Assembly (NCBI GenBank): GCA_964449285.1 | Contig: CAYUZX010000060.1 | Location: 1 to 18,876, forward strand | Origin: QYOJ01 sp964449285 | GTDB taxonomy: Bacteria > Bacteroidota > Bacteroidia > Bacteroidales > FEN-979 | Direction: 5' to 3' | DNA length: 18,876 nucleotides | Shown here: one piece after another, positions 7,504-13,823 of the stretch | Position numbering within the stretch: the stretch's first letter is position 1 | Layout of the letters: the number at the start of each line of letters is the position of its first letter | The notes under the pieces: model-generated | Databases searched by the model: none | Seen by the model: the letters and a program-made list of their open reading frames with translations, nothing else | Told to the model about the DNA's origin: nothing | Program-made: the position numbers and the translations under genes

Positions 7504-8376
7504 TTAGGTTAACCTACTGTTTATCACTTTTTCCAGGATTCTGAAAGGGAGCAAGGCCGCCAGTCTCAGCTGAAGGCTGTTGTTGATTCTATAAACGGAT
7601 GCAGGATGCCGGATGCCGGATACCCGATAGATAAATGAAGCGACTTTTTCAGGTGGAACGACTTTTCCTACTTCTCCAGGCACGGAAGCTGCAAATTTTT
7701 TAAATGCTGCTGCGAGGGGCAGATCAGATACCGGATGCCGCTGCTTCTTCCCCCGAGGGCTTGGAGGACACGCAGTGACAATGATGTTGGATAAGTTTTT
7801 GATGAAGTTGGTTTTGATGGGGCCGGGCCTGACGATAACCACATCGATCTCACTGAATTTTAGCTCCTGACGAAGTGCCTTTGCATAAGATTCCAGGGTT
7901 CTCTTCGTGAGCGGATAGGGCATAAAGGGCAATGTAAGATGGTAACTTTCACTCCCGATAAGGATAATCCTTCCACCTGGCGACTTCATGATGGGGAGGA
8001 ACGTCTGGTTCACACGGTATGCACCAAACAAATTGATTTCAAATATCTCCTTGAACGATTCCACGGGTGCTTCCGACAAGGGAAAATACCTGTCAACTCC
8101 TGCGTTGTTGATGATCAGGTCGATTGACCCGTATTCGTGCTCCACCTCCCTGAAGAGGCTCGTTACCGATTCATCAGAAGTGACATCCATCAGCTTTGGA
8201 ATAATCGTATTTATTCCCTCAAACCCATCAAGTACCTGGTTATCAATATCGGTAGCGATAACCAGACAGCCCTGACGGGCAAACTCCAGCGCCGTGGCTC
8301 TGCCGAGACCGTTAGCGGCGCCGGTAATGAGGATGTGGTGTAGTGGTGAGGTAGTGAAGTGGTGAAGTGCTGTCAT
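7504..8376 (-). CDS. Short-chain dehydrogenase/reductase (SDR)
   Basis: This is a Rossmann-fold NAD(P)-dependent oxidoreductase of the classical SDR type; its substrate is unknown. From the chosen start there are 290 residues: cofactor motif TGAANGLG (18-25), DVT (64-66), NNAG (90-93), catalytic Ser 142 or nearby, and YPLTK (Tyr154, Lys158), then RPGPIKT (183-189). I chose ATG 8374-8376 because it is the nearest ATG before the ILITGAANG strand; the frame is open further upstream but would run deep into the neighbouring flavoprotein gene. Residues 2-14 (ALHHFTTSPLHH region) are encoded by an octamer repeat array. Two more segments, near 203-217 and 251-261 (RVSGIRHPAS), come from GGATGCC-type repeats. 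The gene therefore carries three repeat-derived stretches with its core motifs intact. It is last in the minus-strand run and could share a lipid-related role with the flavoprotein upstream of it. Confidence 0.88.
   Translation of the reverse strand: MTALHHFTTSPLHHILITGAANGLGRATALEFARQGCLVIATDIDNQVLDGFEGINTIIPKLMDVTSDESVTSLFREVEHEYGSIDLIINNAGVDRYFPLSEAPVESFKEIFEINLFGAYRVNQTFLPIMKSPGGRIILIGSESYHLTLPFMPYPLTKRTLESYAKALRQELKFSEIDVVIVRPGPIKTNFIKNLSNIIVTACPPSPRGKKQRHPVSDLPLAAAFKKFAASVPGEVGKVVPPEKVASFIYRVSGIRHPASVYRINNSLQLRLAALLPFRILEKVINSRLT
7597..7624 (-). repeat. GGATGCC heptamer array inside the SDR gene (C-terminal part)
   Basis: Four tandem 7-bp units lie on the + strand: GGATGCA, GGATGCC, GGATGCC, GGATACC. 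They are read on the minus strand as part of SGIRHPAS in the SDR. The unit has no stop codon in this reading direction in any frame. Confidence 0.87.
7726..7768 (-). repeat. Second repeat-derived segment in the SDR gene
   Basis: Two units, AGATACC and GGATGCC (7726-7739), are directly followed by a C/G-rich stretch with CCCCCGAGGG and TTGGAGGA. On the coding strand this gives a Pro/Arg/Lys-rich loop (CPPSPRGKKQRHPVSD), about 15 residues after the PGPIKT motif and in or near the variable substrate-binding region of SDRs. Whether the C/G-rich part is a separate repeat family is uncertain. Confidence 0.55.
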
Positions 8377-8406
8377 GGTGAAATAGCGAAATATCAAGGT
8401 AGCGAA
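8335..8406. repeat. Degenerate octamer array (GTRGTGAR) spanning the flavoprotein-SDR junction
   Basis: Nine consecutive 8-bp units can be read on the + strand: GTGGTGTA, GTGGTGAG, GTAGTGAA, GTGGTGAA, GTGCTGTC, ATGGTGAA, ATAGCGAA, ATATCAAG, GTAGCGAA. The array ends one base before the flavoprotein stop codon (8408-8410) and reaches into the SDR gene up to the conserved ILITGAANG codons. It thus fills the whole spacer and contains the SDR start codon. A shorter array of the same unit occurs at 13087-13110. Confidence 0.82.
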
Positions 8407-8407
8407 A

Positions 8408-9595
8408 TTACACTTTATATTGAGCTTCTTTGTACCGGCAGACCAACGTAGAGGCCCAACAGGCTGGCCCCCAGAGAAATTTCCATTTCCCAAATCCGCG
8501 TCTCACATCTAAATAGGTTCGCTCACCCTTGAGTATCTTCCCAAAAGCTCTCCATACCCGTTCCCTTTTCTGAACCATCTTGTGGATCGTACTGGGGACT
8601 GCATTAAAGATTGTTTTGACACGGTTTGCTTCCAGAATCTCCGGCATCAGTACTTCGTTGATCTCCCCTGAATAAGCTTCCAACGAACCGGAATTACCCT
8701 GCAGGAAGCGCCATACAGCCCGGCCTGCTATCGTACCGCTTCGGATGGCATAAGAGATGCCTTCCCCTGTAAGAGGGTCGGTGAGTGCTGCTGCGTCACC
8801 CGCAACCACTACCTGTCCGGAGTGAAAACTACTCTTCCGGATCTTGACCGGTATGGGCCACGCTTTCATGGATCGGATACCGGTGAACCGAATGCCGGAT
8901 GTCTGAATAAACTGTTGATTGTATGTTTTCAAATAGCGGGAAAGTGAAGCAGGGCCTCCTACTCCCACAGAAAAATGGTTACGCTTGGGGAAAATCCATC
9001 CATACCCTCCAGGGAAAGTTCCCCAATCGAGAAAGACTGTACTTCCGAATTGTTTTAATTCCTTCTCTTCAGCATCCATCTCCGCTTCCCAGGCTAGTCC
9101 TGGCATCAGGTCTTTCCATAAGCCGCTGCTATGAGCCACCATGGAGGAGGCGCCATCAGCACCTACCACAAGCCTTGACCGAAAGATGCCGTTTCGTGTC
9201 TGAATTCTGACTCCTCCATTCTCCTGATGTACCGCAATGATATGTTCATTGTACAGAATCCGGGTGCCTTCAGCGATAGCCTGATCCAGTAAAAATTGAT
9301 CGAGTTCTTCCCGCATCGTGCAGAAAATCAATGAATCTGGAGATGTCTTAGTAAATTGGTTGGCAAAGTTACAGGAGAAACGCACTGAAAATATTTCACT
9401 CTCTATGACTGGTGTAATATCGAATGGGATCTCGTCAACGATCTTTCGGGTAAGGCCACCACCACATACTTTGTAACGAGGAAAGCTGGTTTTCTCAAGA
9501 ATCAGGACATCCGCTCCTCTCCGGGCAAGCTCAAATGCTGCTGAAGTTCCGGCAGGGCCGGCACCGGCAACGATCACATCCGCATCGTACTGCAT
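8408..9595 (-). CDS. Geranylgeranyl-reductase-family FAD-dependent oxidoreductase
   Basis: This is an FAD flavoprotein of the PHBH-like fold, in the family of geranylgeranyl reductases that saturate isoprenoid chains; its actual substrate cannot be told from sequence. In 395 residues the dinucleotide-binding motif VAGAGPAGTSAAFEL is at 9-23, a Glu for ribose binding at 34, the conserved PRYKVCGGGL at 39-48, GADGASS at 145-151, and the second FAD motif VVVAGDAAALTDPLTGEGI at 262-280. All are typical of the family. It sits 5 bp after the heptose kinase stop-start junction and is followed by the SDR gene, so an operon is likely. A UbiA-family prenyltransferase nearby fits isoprenoid quinone or lipid metabolism, but that link is inference. 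Residues 233-241 (SGIRFTGIR) overlap a degenerate GGATGCC-like stretch. Confidence 0.88.
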   Translation of the reverse strand: MQYDADVIVAGAGPAGTSAAFELARRGADVLILEKTSFPRYKVCGGGLTRKIVDEIPFDITPVIESEIFSVRFSCNFANQFTKTSPDSLIFCTMREELDQFLLDQAIAEGTRILYNEHIIAVHQENGGVRIQTRNGIFRSRLVVGADGASSMVAHSSGLWKDLMPGLAWEAEMDAEEKELKQFGSTVFLDWGTFPGGYGWIFPKRNHFSVGVGGPASLSRYLKTYNQQFIQTSGIRFTGIRSMKAWPIPVKIRKSSFHSGQVVVAGDAAALTDPLTGEGISYAIRSGTIAGRAVWRFLQGNSGSLEAYSGEINEVLMPEILEANRVKTIFNAVPSTIHKMVQKRERVWRAFGKILKGERTYLDVRRGFGKWKFLWGPACWASTLVCRYKEAQYKV

Positions 9596-9600
9596 GAAGG

Positions 9601-10608
9601 TTATAAAAGAGTCAGAACCTCTTTCAGCAATTTCTCTTTGTTTACCGGCACAACCCCTACCTCTTCACATACCAGGCCTCCTGCGAGGTTTGAGATGTAG
9701 GCAATCTCATATGGGGAGCAACCTCCTGCCAGGCAGGCTGAAGCTACACTAATCACTGTGTCGCCGGCACCCGATACGTCGGCGATTGAGCGTGCATGAG
9801 CCGGAACGAAGATGTTCTTTTCGGTGATACTGTCAGCCATGCTCACCAACACCCCCTTCTCAGAGAGAGTCGTCATCACATATTTGCAGTTGAGCATCTT
9901 GCGTAACGATTGAGCAGCCTGAATTACGATCTCCTGGTTGTTATCAGGAATCTCCATCTTTAGTCCCTCTTTCAACTCCTTAAGGTTGGGTTTGAAAAGT
10001 GTCACTCCTGTAAAAGAGGTAAAGTTTCGCTGTTTCGGGTCGACGGTAACGGGAATATTTTGCTTGTTGGCCAGAGCTACCACCTTTTTTATCAATCCAT
10101 CAGAGATCACCCCTTTATTGTAATCCTGGAAAATGATACACTGCACATTCTCTTCCGATAGGATCGTTTCAATCCGGGCAATGAGCTCCTGCTGATCTGC
10201 TAGCAACAGGTCATGATCCACCTCTTCATCAACCCGCAGCATTTGATGGTGGTTGCCAAAAATTCTGAACTTGGTGGTGGTTACCCTTTCCCGGCTTCGA
10301 ATGATGCCGTTCTGCCGGATCGACTCCCGTTCAAGCAAGTTGAGGAACTGCTCCCCCTTTTCGTCATCGCCAATCACAGAACAGAGAATGGGCTCGCTAC
10401 CAAGAGCTTTTACATTGAGCGCTACGTTAGCGGCGCCGCCCATCCGGTTTTCCCTTTTTTTCAGGACAACGATGGGAATAGGCGCTTCGGGTGAGATACG
10501 ATCAACTGCCCCCCATAAATAGGAGTCAATCATCACATCTCCGATGATCATGATCTTTTGCTGATCGAAGTCCCGGAAAAGCTGGGTATACTTCCCTTCT
10601 TTGGTCAT
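9601..10608 (-). CDS. rfaE1: D-glycero-beta-D-manno-heptose-7-phosphate kinase (RfaE1/HldE kinase domain)
   Basis: This PfkB-family sugar kinase phosphorylates heptose 7-phosphate at C1 in ADP-heptose synthesis for lipopolysaccharide inner core. The 335 residues cover only the kinase domain; the C-terminal nucleotidyltransferase found in fused HldE is absent, so a separate rfaE2 should exist elsewhere. Motifs seen are IGDVMIDSYLWGAVDRISPE (22-41), the first PfkB signature region GGAANVALNVKALG (57-70), QDYNKGV (161-167), VDPK (189-192), KPNLKEL (206-212) and the catalytic DVSGAGDT (277-284, base Asp283). The start ATG lies 21 bp after the ABC ATPase stop, and the stop lies 5 bp before the flavoprotein start, so these three genes probably form one transcript. 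Confidence 0.93.
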   Translation of the reverse strand: MTKEGKYTQLFRDFDQQKIMIIGDVMIDSYLWGAVDRISPEAPIPIVVLKKRENRMGGAANVALNVKALGSEPILCSVIGDDEKGEQFLNLLERESIRQNGIIRSRERVTTTKFRIFGNHHQMLRVDEEVDHDLLLADQQELIARIETILSEENVQCIIFQDYNKGVISDGLIKKVVALANKQNIPVTVDPKQRNFTSFTGVTLFKPNLKELKEGLKMEIPDNNQEIVIQAAQSLRKMLNCKYVMTTLSEKGVLVSMADSITEKNIFVPAHARSIADVSGAGDTVISVASACLAGGCSPYEIAYISNLAGGLVCEEVGVVPVNKEKLLKEVLTLL

Positions 10609-10629
10609 GAATCGGGATTAATTTGTCTG

Positions 10630-11343
10630 CTAATAATCGGCAACGGTTTTCACGTTCGGATTTATCTCATCGGATGAGACCTCTCCGTCCATCAGGCGGA
10701 TGATCCGGTGAGCATGCAATGCGATATCCTCTTCGTGCGTAACTACAATAACTGTGTTTCCCATCCGGTGAATCTCTTCCAGCAATCCAAGTATCTCAAT
10801 GGAGGTTTTGGAGTCGAGATTTCCGGTTGGTTCGTCGGCCAGGATGATAGCCGGATTGTTCACAAGGGCTCTGGCCATGGCTACACGTTGCCGCTGACCA
10901 CCGGATAGTTCATTGGGTTTATGGGTCATCCGGTCGGTAAGTTTCACCTCTTCCAGAACACGGCTAGCCCGTTCAATACGCTGGGTTTTAGCAACTCCGG
11001 AATAAATCAGTGGTAACATTACATTCTCCAGTGCTGTTGATCTGGGAAGGAGGTTAAAGGTTTGGAAAACGAAACCGATCTCCCTGTTCCGGATCTCAGC
11101 CAAATGGTTATCATCCAGGCGTGAGACATCCTGGCCATTAAGGAAGTAGCTCCCGCTGGTAGCCGTATCGAGACACCCGATGATGTTCATCAGGGTCGAC
11201 TTCCCGGAGCCGGATGGTCCCATGATCGCAACAAACTCATTCTTTAGCATCACCAGCGAAACGGAGCGGAGGGCCTCCACAATAACAGTACCTATTCTGT
11301 AGTTCTTGACAATTTTTTCAAGACGAATGATCTCTTTTTCCAT
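10630..11343 (-). CDS. ABC transporter ATP-binding protein, MacB/LolD type
   Basis: This is a cytoplasmic ATPase subunit that would power a MacB- or LolD/FtsX-like permease, the family that handles lipoproteins, peptides or efflux by mechanotransmission. Its 237 residues are full length: Walker A GPSGSGKST (42-50), Q-loop VFQTFNLLP (92-100), signature LSGGQRQR (146-153), Walker B IILADEPTGNLDS (166-178) and the switch His203 (VVTHEED). No permease or membrane-fusion gene is adjacent, so the partner must be encoded elsewhere. The start at 11343 lies just downstream of a good candidate promoter, and the kinase and flavoprotein genes follow in the same direction. Confidence 0.93.
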   Translation of the reverse strand: MEKEIIRLEKIVKNYRIGTVIVEALRSVSLVMLKNEFVAIMGPSGSGKSTLMNIIGCLDTATSGSYFLNGQDVSRLDDNHLAEIRNREIGFVFQTFNLLPRSTALENVMLPLIYSGVAKTQRIERASRVLEEVKLTDRMTHKPNELSGGQRQRVAMARALVNNPAIILADEPTGNLDSKTSIEILGLLEEIHRMGNTVIVVTHEEDIALHAHRIIRLMDGEVSSDEINPNVKTVADY

Positions 11344-11356
11344 TAGTTAAGTAATT

Positions 11357-11385
11357 CAAATTTATATTTTCCAGATATGAACAAA
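11357..11385 (-). promoter_or_regulatory. Candidate promoter for the ABC ATPase-kinase-flavoprotein-SDR run
   Basis: Read on the minus strand, TTTG (complement of 11382-11385) is followed after 17 nt by TAAATTTG (complement of 11357-11364), matching the Bacteroidota TTG and TAnnTTTG elements. The -7 box ends only 13 nt before the ATPase start codon, implying a very short leader. Confidence 0.55.
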
Positions 11386-11397
11386 GGTACTAAATTA

Positions 11398-12192
11398 TTA
11401 GAAACGAAGGATAAAATCTTCTTTACTGAGCTCTTTCCTGAAAAAGACAACGCCAACCGTAAAAAGATCGATACTGACTCTGACGCTCGGATGCTGCCTG
11501 ATATTTTCCCAGGCTGACCTCATCCCTTTAGACCAGTGAATGTCATCAATTACAAAGATCGTATTGTTCTGGATGTGAGTCAGGCACTCGTCGAAATACC
11601 TGAGCGTAGCCTCTTCCCTATGGTTTCCGTCAAAAAATACCAGATCGACAGTTTCGGTCCTACTAAGAATCTCTGGTAACAGATCGTCAAAATTACCACA
11701 CATCTCCTTGATGTTGCCAAGCCCCAGACGGGAAAAATTATGCGTAGCGATATGAAGGGTGTCATTGCACCCCTCTATCGTATAGACATGACTATTCCGG
11801 TAACCCATAGCCATATACATCGAACTGATGCCAAATGCCGTGCCAAGCTCGATAATACAACGTGGTTTGTAATGTTTGACCAATTTGTAAAGAAGCTGGC
11901 CCTTTTTCTGGCTCACAGAGGATCTGCGAGCAATATCACGAACTCTGACGAATCGCTGTGAATAAGGAAAAGCAATAGAACGAGCGCCCAGATCGACACG
12001 TTTGATGAACCGTGCTCTGGACAAAAGGTCTTTCCTGACTTTTTCTATCTGCTCATAATCAGGGTATTGGGTTTGGTCATTCAAAATATATTTGAAAAAA
12101 TTGTATACAAATGGGGAGTGAATCCGGTATTTCGACCGAACTGTAAAAAGGTGCATCAGGTATTGAAAGAGGTATTTAAGTATTTCAATCAT
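11398..12192 (-). CDS. Class I SAM-dependent methyltransferase (Methyltransf_24-like)
   Basis: This is a predicted SAM-dependent methyltransferase of unknown substrate. In 264 residues the SAM-binding motif I IIELGTAFGISS is at 113-124, an acidic residue ending strand 2 at Glu140 (VYTIEGC), motif DLVFFDGNHREEAT at 183-196, and a post-motif FVIDDIHWSKGM at 213-224. The DGNH plus DDIHW pattern is that of the O-methyltransferase-like group often called Methyltransf_24. The N-terminal 90 residues (YRIHSPFVYNF, 22-32) are a conserved-looking basic and aromatic region that I associate with Bacteroidota homologues. The gene diverges from ubiA with a 37-bp gap, and is separated from the ABC ATPase gene by 54 bp holding that gene's candidate promoter. 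Confidence 0.82.
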   Translation of the reverse strand: MIEILKYLFQYLMHLFTVRSKYRIHSPFVYNFFKYILNDQTQYPDYEQIEKVRKDLLSRARFIKRVDLGARSIAFPYSQRFVRVRDIARRSSVSQKKGQLLYKLVKHYKPRCIIELGTAFGISSMYMAMGYRNSHVYTIEGCNDTLHIATHNFSRLGLGNIKEMCGNFDDLLPEILSRTETVDLVFFDGNHREEATLRYFDECLTHIQNNTIFVIDDIHWSKGMRSAWENIRQHPSVRVSIDLFTVGVVFFRKELSKEDFILRF

Positions 12193-12206
12193 TCAGCTAT
12201 TTGCCT

Positions 12207-12225
12207 TAATTTTGGCACAAATTTA
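12207..12225. promoter_or_regulatory. Two facing -7 boxes between the methyltransferase and ubiA genes
   Basis: TAATTTTG (12207-12214, + strand) and TAAATTTG (complement of 12218-12225) both match TAnnTTTG and are 3 nt apart, pointing toward ubiA and the methyltransferase gene respectively. No TTG was found at the expected spacing upstream of either, so this is a weak call. If real, the two promoters overlap and should compete, and ubiA would have a nearly leaderless mRNA. Confidence 0.35.
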
Positions 12226-12229
12226 TAAA

Positions 12230-13093
12230 ATGTCGGGTATTAAAGACTACTTCTCACTGGTAAAGATCAGCCATACAATCTTCTCGATGCCCTTTGCGAT
12301 GATCGGATTTTTCTTAGCCGTAAGAGAGAACGACGGAAATGTTGATTACATTATACTCTTCCTGGTTATTTTATCTGTTTTGTTTGCCCGAAATGCAGCA
12401 ATGGGATTCAACAGATACATCGACAGGAGGTTCGACCAGAAAAATCCCCGGACTGCCATCCGCGAAATACCCAGGTCTGTCATTTCTCCCCGCTCTGCGC
12501 TACTTTTTGTCATTCTTAACTCCATCCTCTTAATTATTACCACTGCGTTCATCAACAACCTCTGCTTGCTCCTTTCCCCCATTGCCCTATTCGTTGTTCT
12601 GGGTTATAGCTTAACAAAGCGGTTTACATACCTGAGCCATATTTTTCTGGGACTGGGTCTCGCCCTGGCTCCTATCGGGGCTTATCTTGCAGTTGCCGGC
12701 CAATTTGATCTCCTTCCGTTACTTTTCTCTTTTTGCGTTCTATTCTGGGTCGCCGGGTTTGACATCATCTATGCCTTGCAGGATATCGATTTTGACCGCC
12801 AGGAGAAGTTGAAGTCAATACCGGTTTCAATGGGCGCCAGCAACTCTCTGGTGCTCTCTCTTTTTTTCCACCTGATTGCTCTGATCATGCTGGTGTTGGC
12901 TGGCATTACGGGTCCATTTGATCTGCTCTACTGGGTCGGCCTGGGAATATTTACACTGCTGGTGATCTACCAGCACCTGATCGTCAAGCCCAGTGACTTT
13001 TCGCGTGTAAACCTCGCTTTTGCCACACTCAACGGATTCGCAAGTATTCTGTTTGCCTGCTTTGTGATTGCGGATCTCTATGTCAGGTGGTGA
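12230..13093 (+). CDS. ubiA: UbiA-family prenyltransferase (4-hydroxybenzoate polyprenyltransferase/MqnP type)
   Basis: This is an intramembrane prenyltransferase that joins a polyprenyl diphosphate to an aromatic acceptor. Its 287 residues carry about eight or nine hydrophobic segments. The first Asp-rich motif NRYIDRRFD is at 61-69 and the second, YALQDIDFDRQEKLKSIP, at 181-198, both expected to bind the Mg-diphosphate. The second block is very like the TIGR01475-type proteins, some of which act as MqnP in futalosine menaquinone synthesis, so a menaquinone role is plausible; true ubiquinone synthesis is not expected in Bacteroidota. I chose ATG 12230 over the in-frame TTG at 12212, which overlaps a -7-like box. 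The stop codon TGA lies inside the first unit of an octamer repeat. Confidence 0.9.
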   Translation: MSGIKDYFSLVKISHTIFSMPFAMIGFFLAVRENDGNVDYIILFLVILSVLFARNAAMGFNRYIDRRFDQKNPRTAIREIPRSVISPRSALLFVILNSILLIITTAFINNLCLLLSPIALFVVLGYSLTKRFTYLSHIFLGLGLALAPIGAYLAVAGQFDLLPLLFSFCVLFWVAGFDIIYALQDIDFDRQEKLKSIPVSMGASNSLVLSLFFHLIALIMLVLAGITGPFDLLYWVGLGIFTLLVIYQHLIVKPSDFSRVNLAFATLNGFASILFACFVIADLYVRW

Positions 13094-13110
13094 AGTAGTG
13101 AGGTGGTGAG
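13087..13110. repeat. Octamer array between ubiA and vapC
   Basis: Three 8-bp units are present: GTGGTGAA, GTAGTGAG, GTGGTGAG. This is the same unit as at 8335-8406. The first unit supplies the ubiA TGA stop, and the array ends at the base before the toxin stop codon (complement of 13111-13113). It occupies exactly the junction of two convergent genes. Confidence 0.8.
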
Positions 13111-13521
13111 TCAGAGAGATTTAACGAGCAATTCAGGCGTCATTACAATCAGACTTGCCCCTTTATAATGTTTTACATTCCGGGTGACAATATGTGTGAT
13201 CTCAGGCTTTTGCTTCGCACAGTAATACTGAATAGCGTCCTCAAAATCAGAAAAATTCGAGTTTAGGGACTGCTCCATCACATCCTGATTTACCTCCAGA
13301 ACCTTTCCCAGTGACACTAATTGTTTCAAGCCGGCGATGACTTTCCAATGGGAAGCAGCCCGTCTCAAGATATAATATAGGTTTGTCACGGAGGTTGCTG
13401 AGAGAAAAAAACGGATTTCTCCTTTGTCAGCCTTATTGAAGAGCAGAATGGCATGCTCAGAAAATGGTTCTCTTACGATAAGAAAATCCAGAATTACATC
13501 AGTATCCACAAAAATATCCAT
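13111..13521 (-). CDS. PIN-domain toxin, VapC-like ribonuclease
   Basis: This is a predicted Mg-dependent endoribonuclease toxin of a type II toxin-antitoxin pair. Its 136 residues are typical of the PIN fold. The N-terminal strand carries FVDTDVILDFL (Asp6, Asp8); a conserved Ser-Ala-Thr-Ser-xx-Asn-Leu-Tyr-Tyr stretch lies at 41-50; a second acidic cluster DFEDAIQYYCA lies at 92-102; and the C-terminal TRNVKHY (113-119) stands where many PIN proteins have TRDxxF, so the fourth acidic position is an Asn. This pattern resembles the PIN_3 (PF13470) group. The start lies 2 bp after the antitoxin stop, so translation is probably coupled. Targets (often tRNA or rRNA in this family) are unknown. 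Confidence 0.87.
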   Translation of the reverse strand: MDIFVDTDVILDFLIVREPFSEHAILLFNKADKGEIRFFLSATSVTNLYYILRRAASHWKVIAGLKQLVSLGKVLEVNQDVMEQSLNSNFSDFEDAIQYYCAKQKPEITHIVTRNVKHYKGASLIVMTPELLVKSL

Positions 13522-13523
13522 TA

Positions 13524-13769
13524 CTACTCATATTTTTTAGCAAGCGCCCCGATCAGAATCTCCTTATCGTCTTTCCCTTCAGGCAGATTAAATTTTCCGG
13601 CCAATGATTTTACCCTTTCTGAAATCCCAGAAGTTGTGTCTCCTTTCTCAGTAACCGTTTTCAGGTAACGTTCAACAATTTCCGAGATGCTCTGATTCGC
13701 CATATCAGCGTATTTTTTTGCCTTCTCCACAACTTCTTTATCAATACTCAACGTTAATTTCGTTTTCAT
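13524..13769 (-). CDS. DUF6364-like antitoxin for the PIN toxin
   Basis: This small 81-residue protein begins MKTKLTLSIDKEVVEKAKKY, a ribbon-helix-helix-like start seen in DUF6364 antitoxins: a short beta strand (TKLTLSID) followed by two helices. Residues 25-37 (NQSISEIVERYLK) would be the second helix. The C-terminal half, ending ILIGALAKKYE, is the likely toxin-binding part. It is the first gene of a two-gene operon with the PIN toxin and lies 4 bp behind a 30-bp near-perfect palindrome. This supports binding of its own operator, as in other type II systems. The family assignment is from memory. Confidence 0.82.
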   Translation of the reverse strand: MKTKLTLSIDKEVVEKAKKYADMANQSISEIVERYLKTVTEKGDTTSGISERVKSLAGKFNLPEGKDDKEILIGALAKKYE

Positions 13770-13772
13770 TGC

Positions 13773-13802
13773 TACGTATATTTACAATTGCAAATATACG
13801 TA
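13773..13802. promoter_or_regulatory. Palindromic operator/promoter of the toxin-antitoxin operon
   Basis: Arms TACGTATATTT (13773-13783) and AAATATACGTA (13792-13802) are perfect inverted copies. The centre adds CAATTG, itself palindromic, so 28 of 30 bases pair, with only the pair 13784/13791 mismatched. The site ends 4 bp upstream of the antitoxin ATG. On the minus strand it contains TATATTTG (complement of 13791-13798), a match to the Bacteroidota -7 box. A bound dimeric antitoxin would therefore cover the promoter. Confidence 0.78.
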
Positions 13803-13823
13803 TTTTTATATTATTACCATTTG

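Noticed and set aside
7505..7516. TAGGTTAACCTA palindrome at the cytochrome-SDR convergent junction as a terminator
   Set aside because: It is a 12-bp palindrome without loop or T-run and overlaps the last SDR codons; not convincing as a terminator.
8335..8406. Repeat array as a CRISPR
   Set aside because: The 8-bp units are contiguous and degenerate, with no spacers and no cas genes.
8377..8493. Upstream extension of the SDR frame into the flavoprotein gene
   Set aside because: The extension is out-of-frame translation of the flavoprotein 3' end and the octamer array, with no SDR-like sequence.
12212..12229. TTG start for ubiA
   Set aside because: It overlaps a -7-like box, and the next ATG gives a normal family N-terminus.
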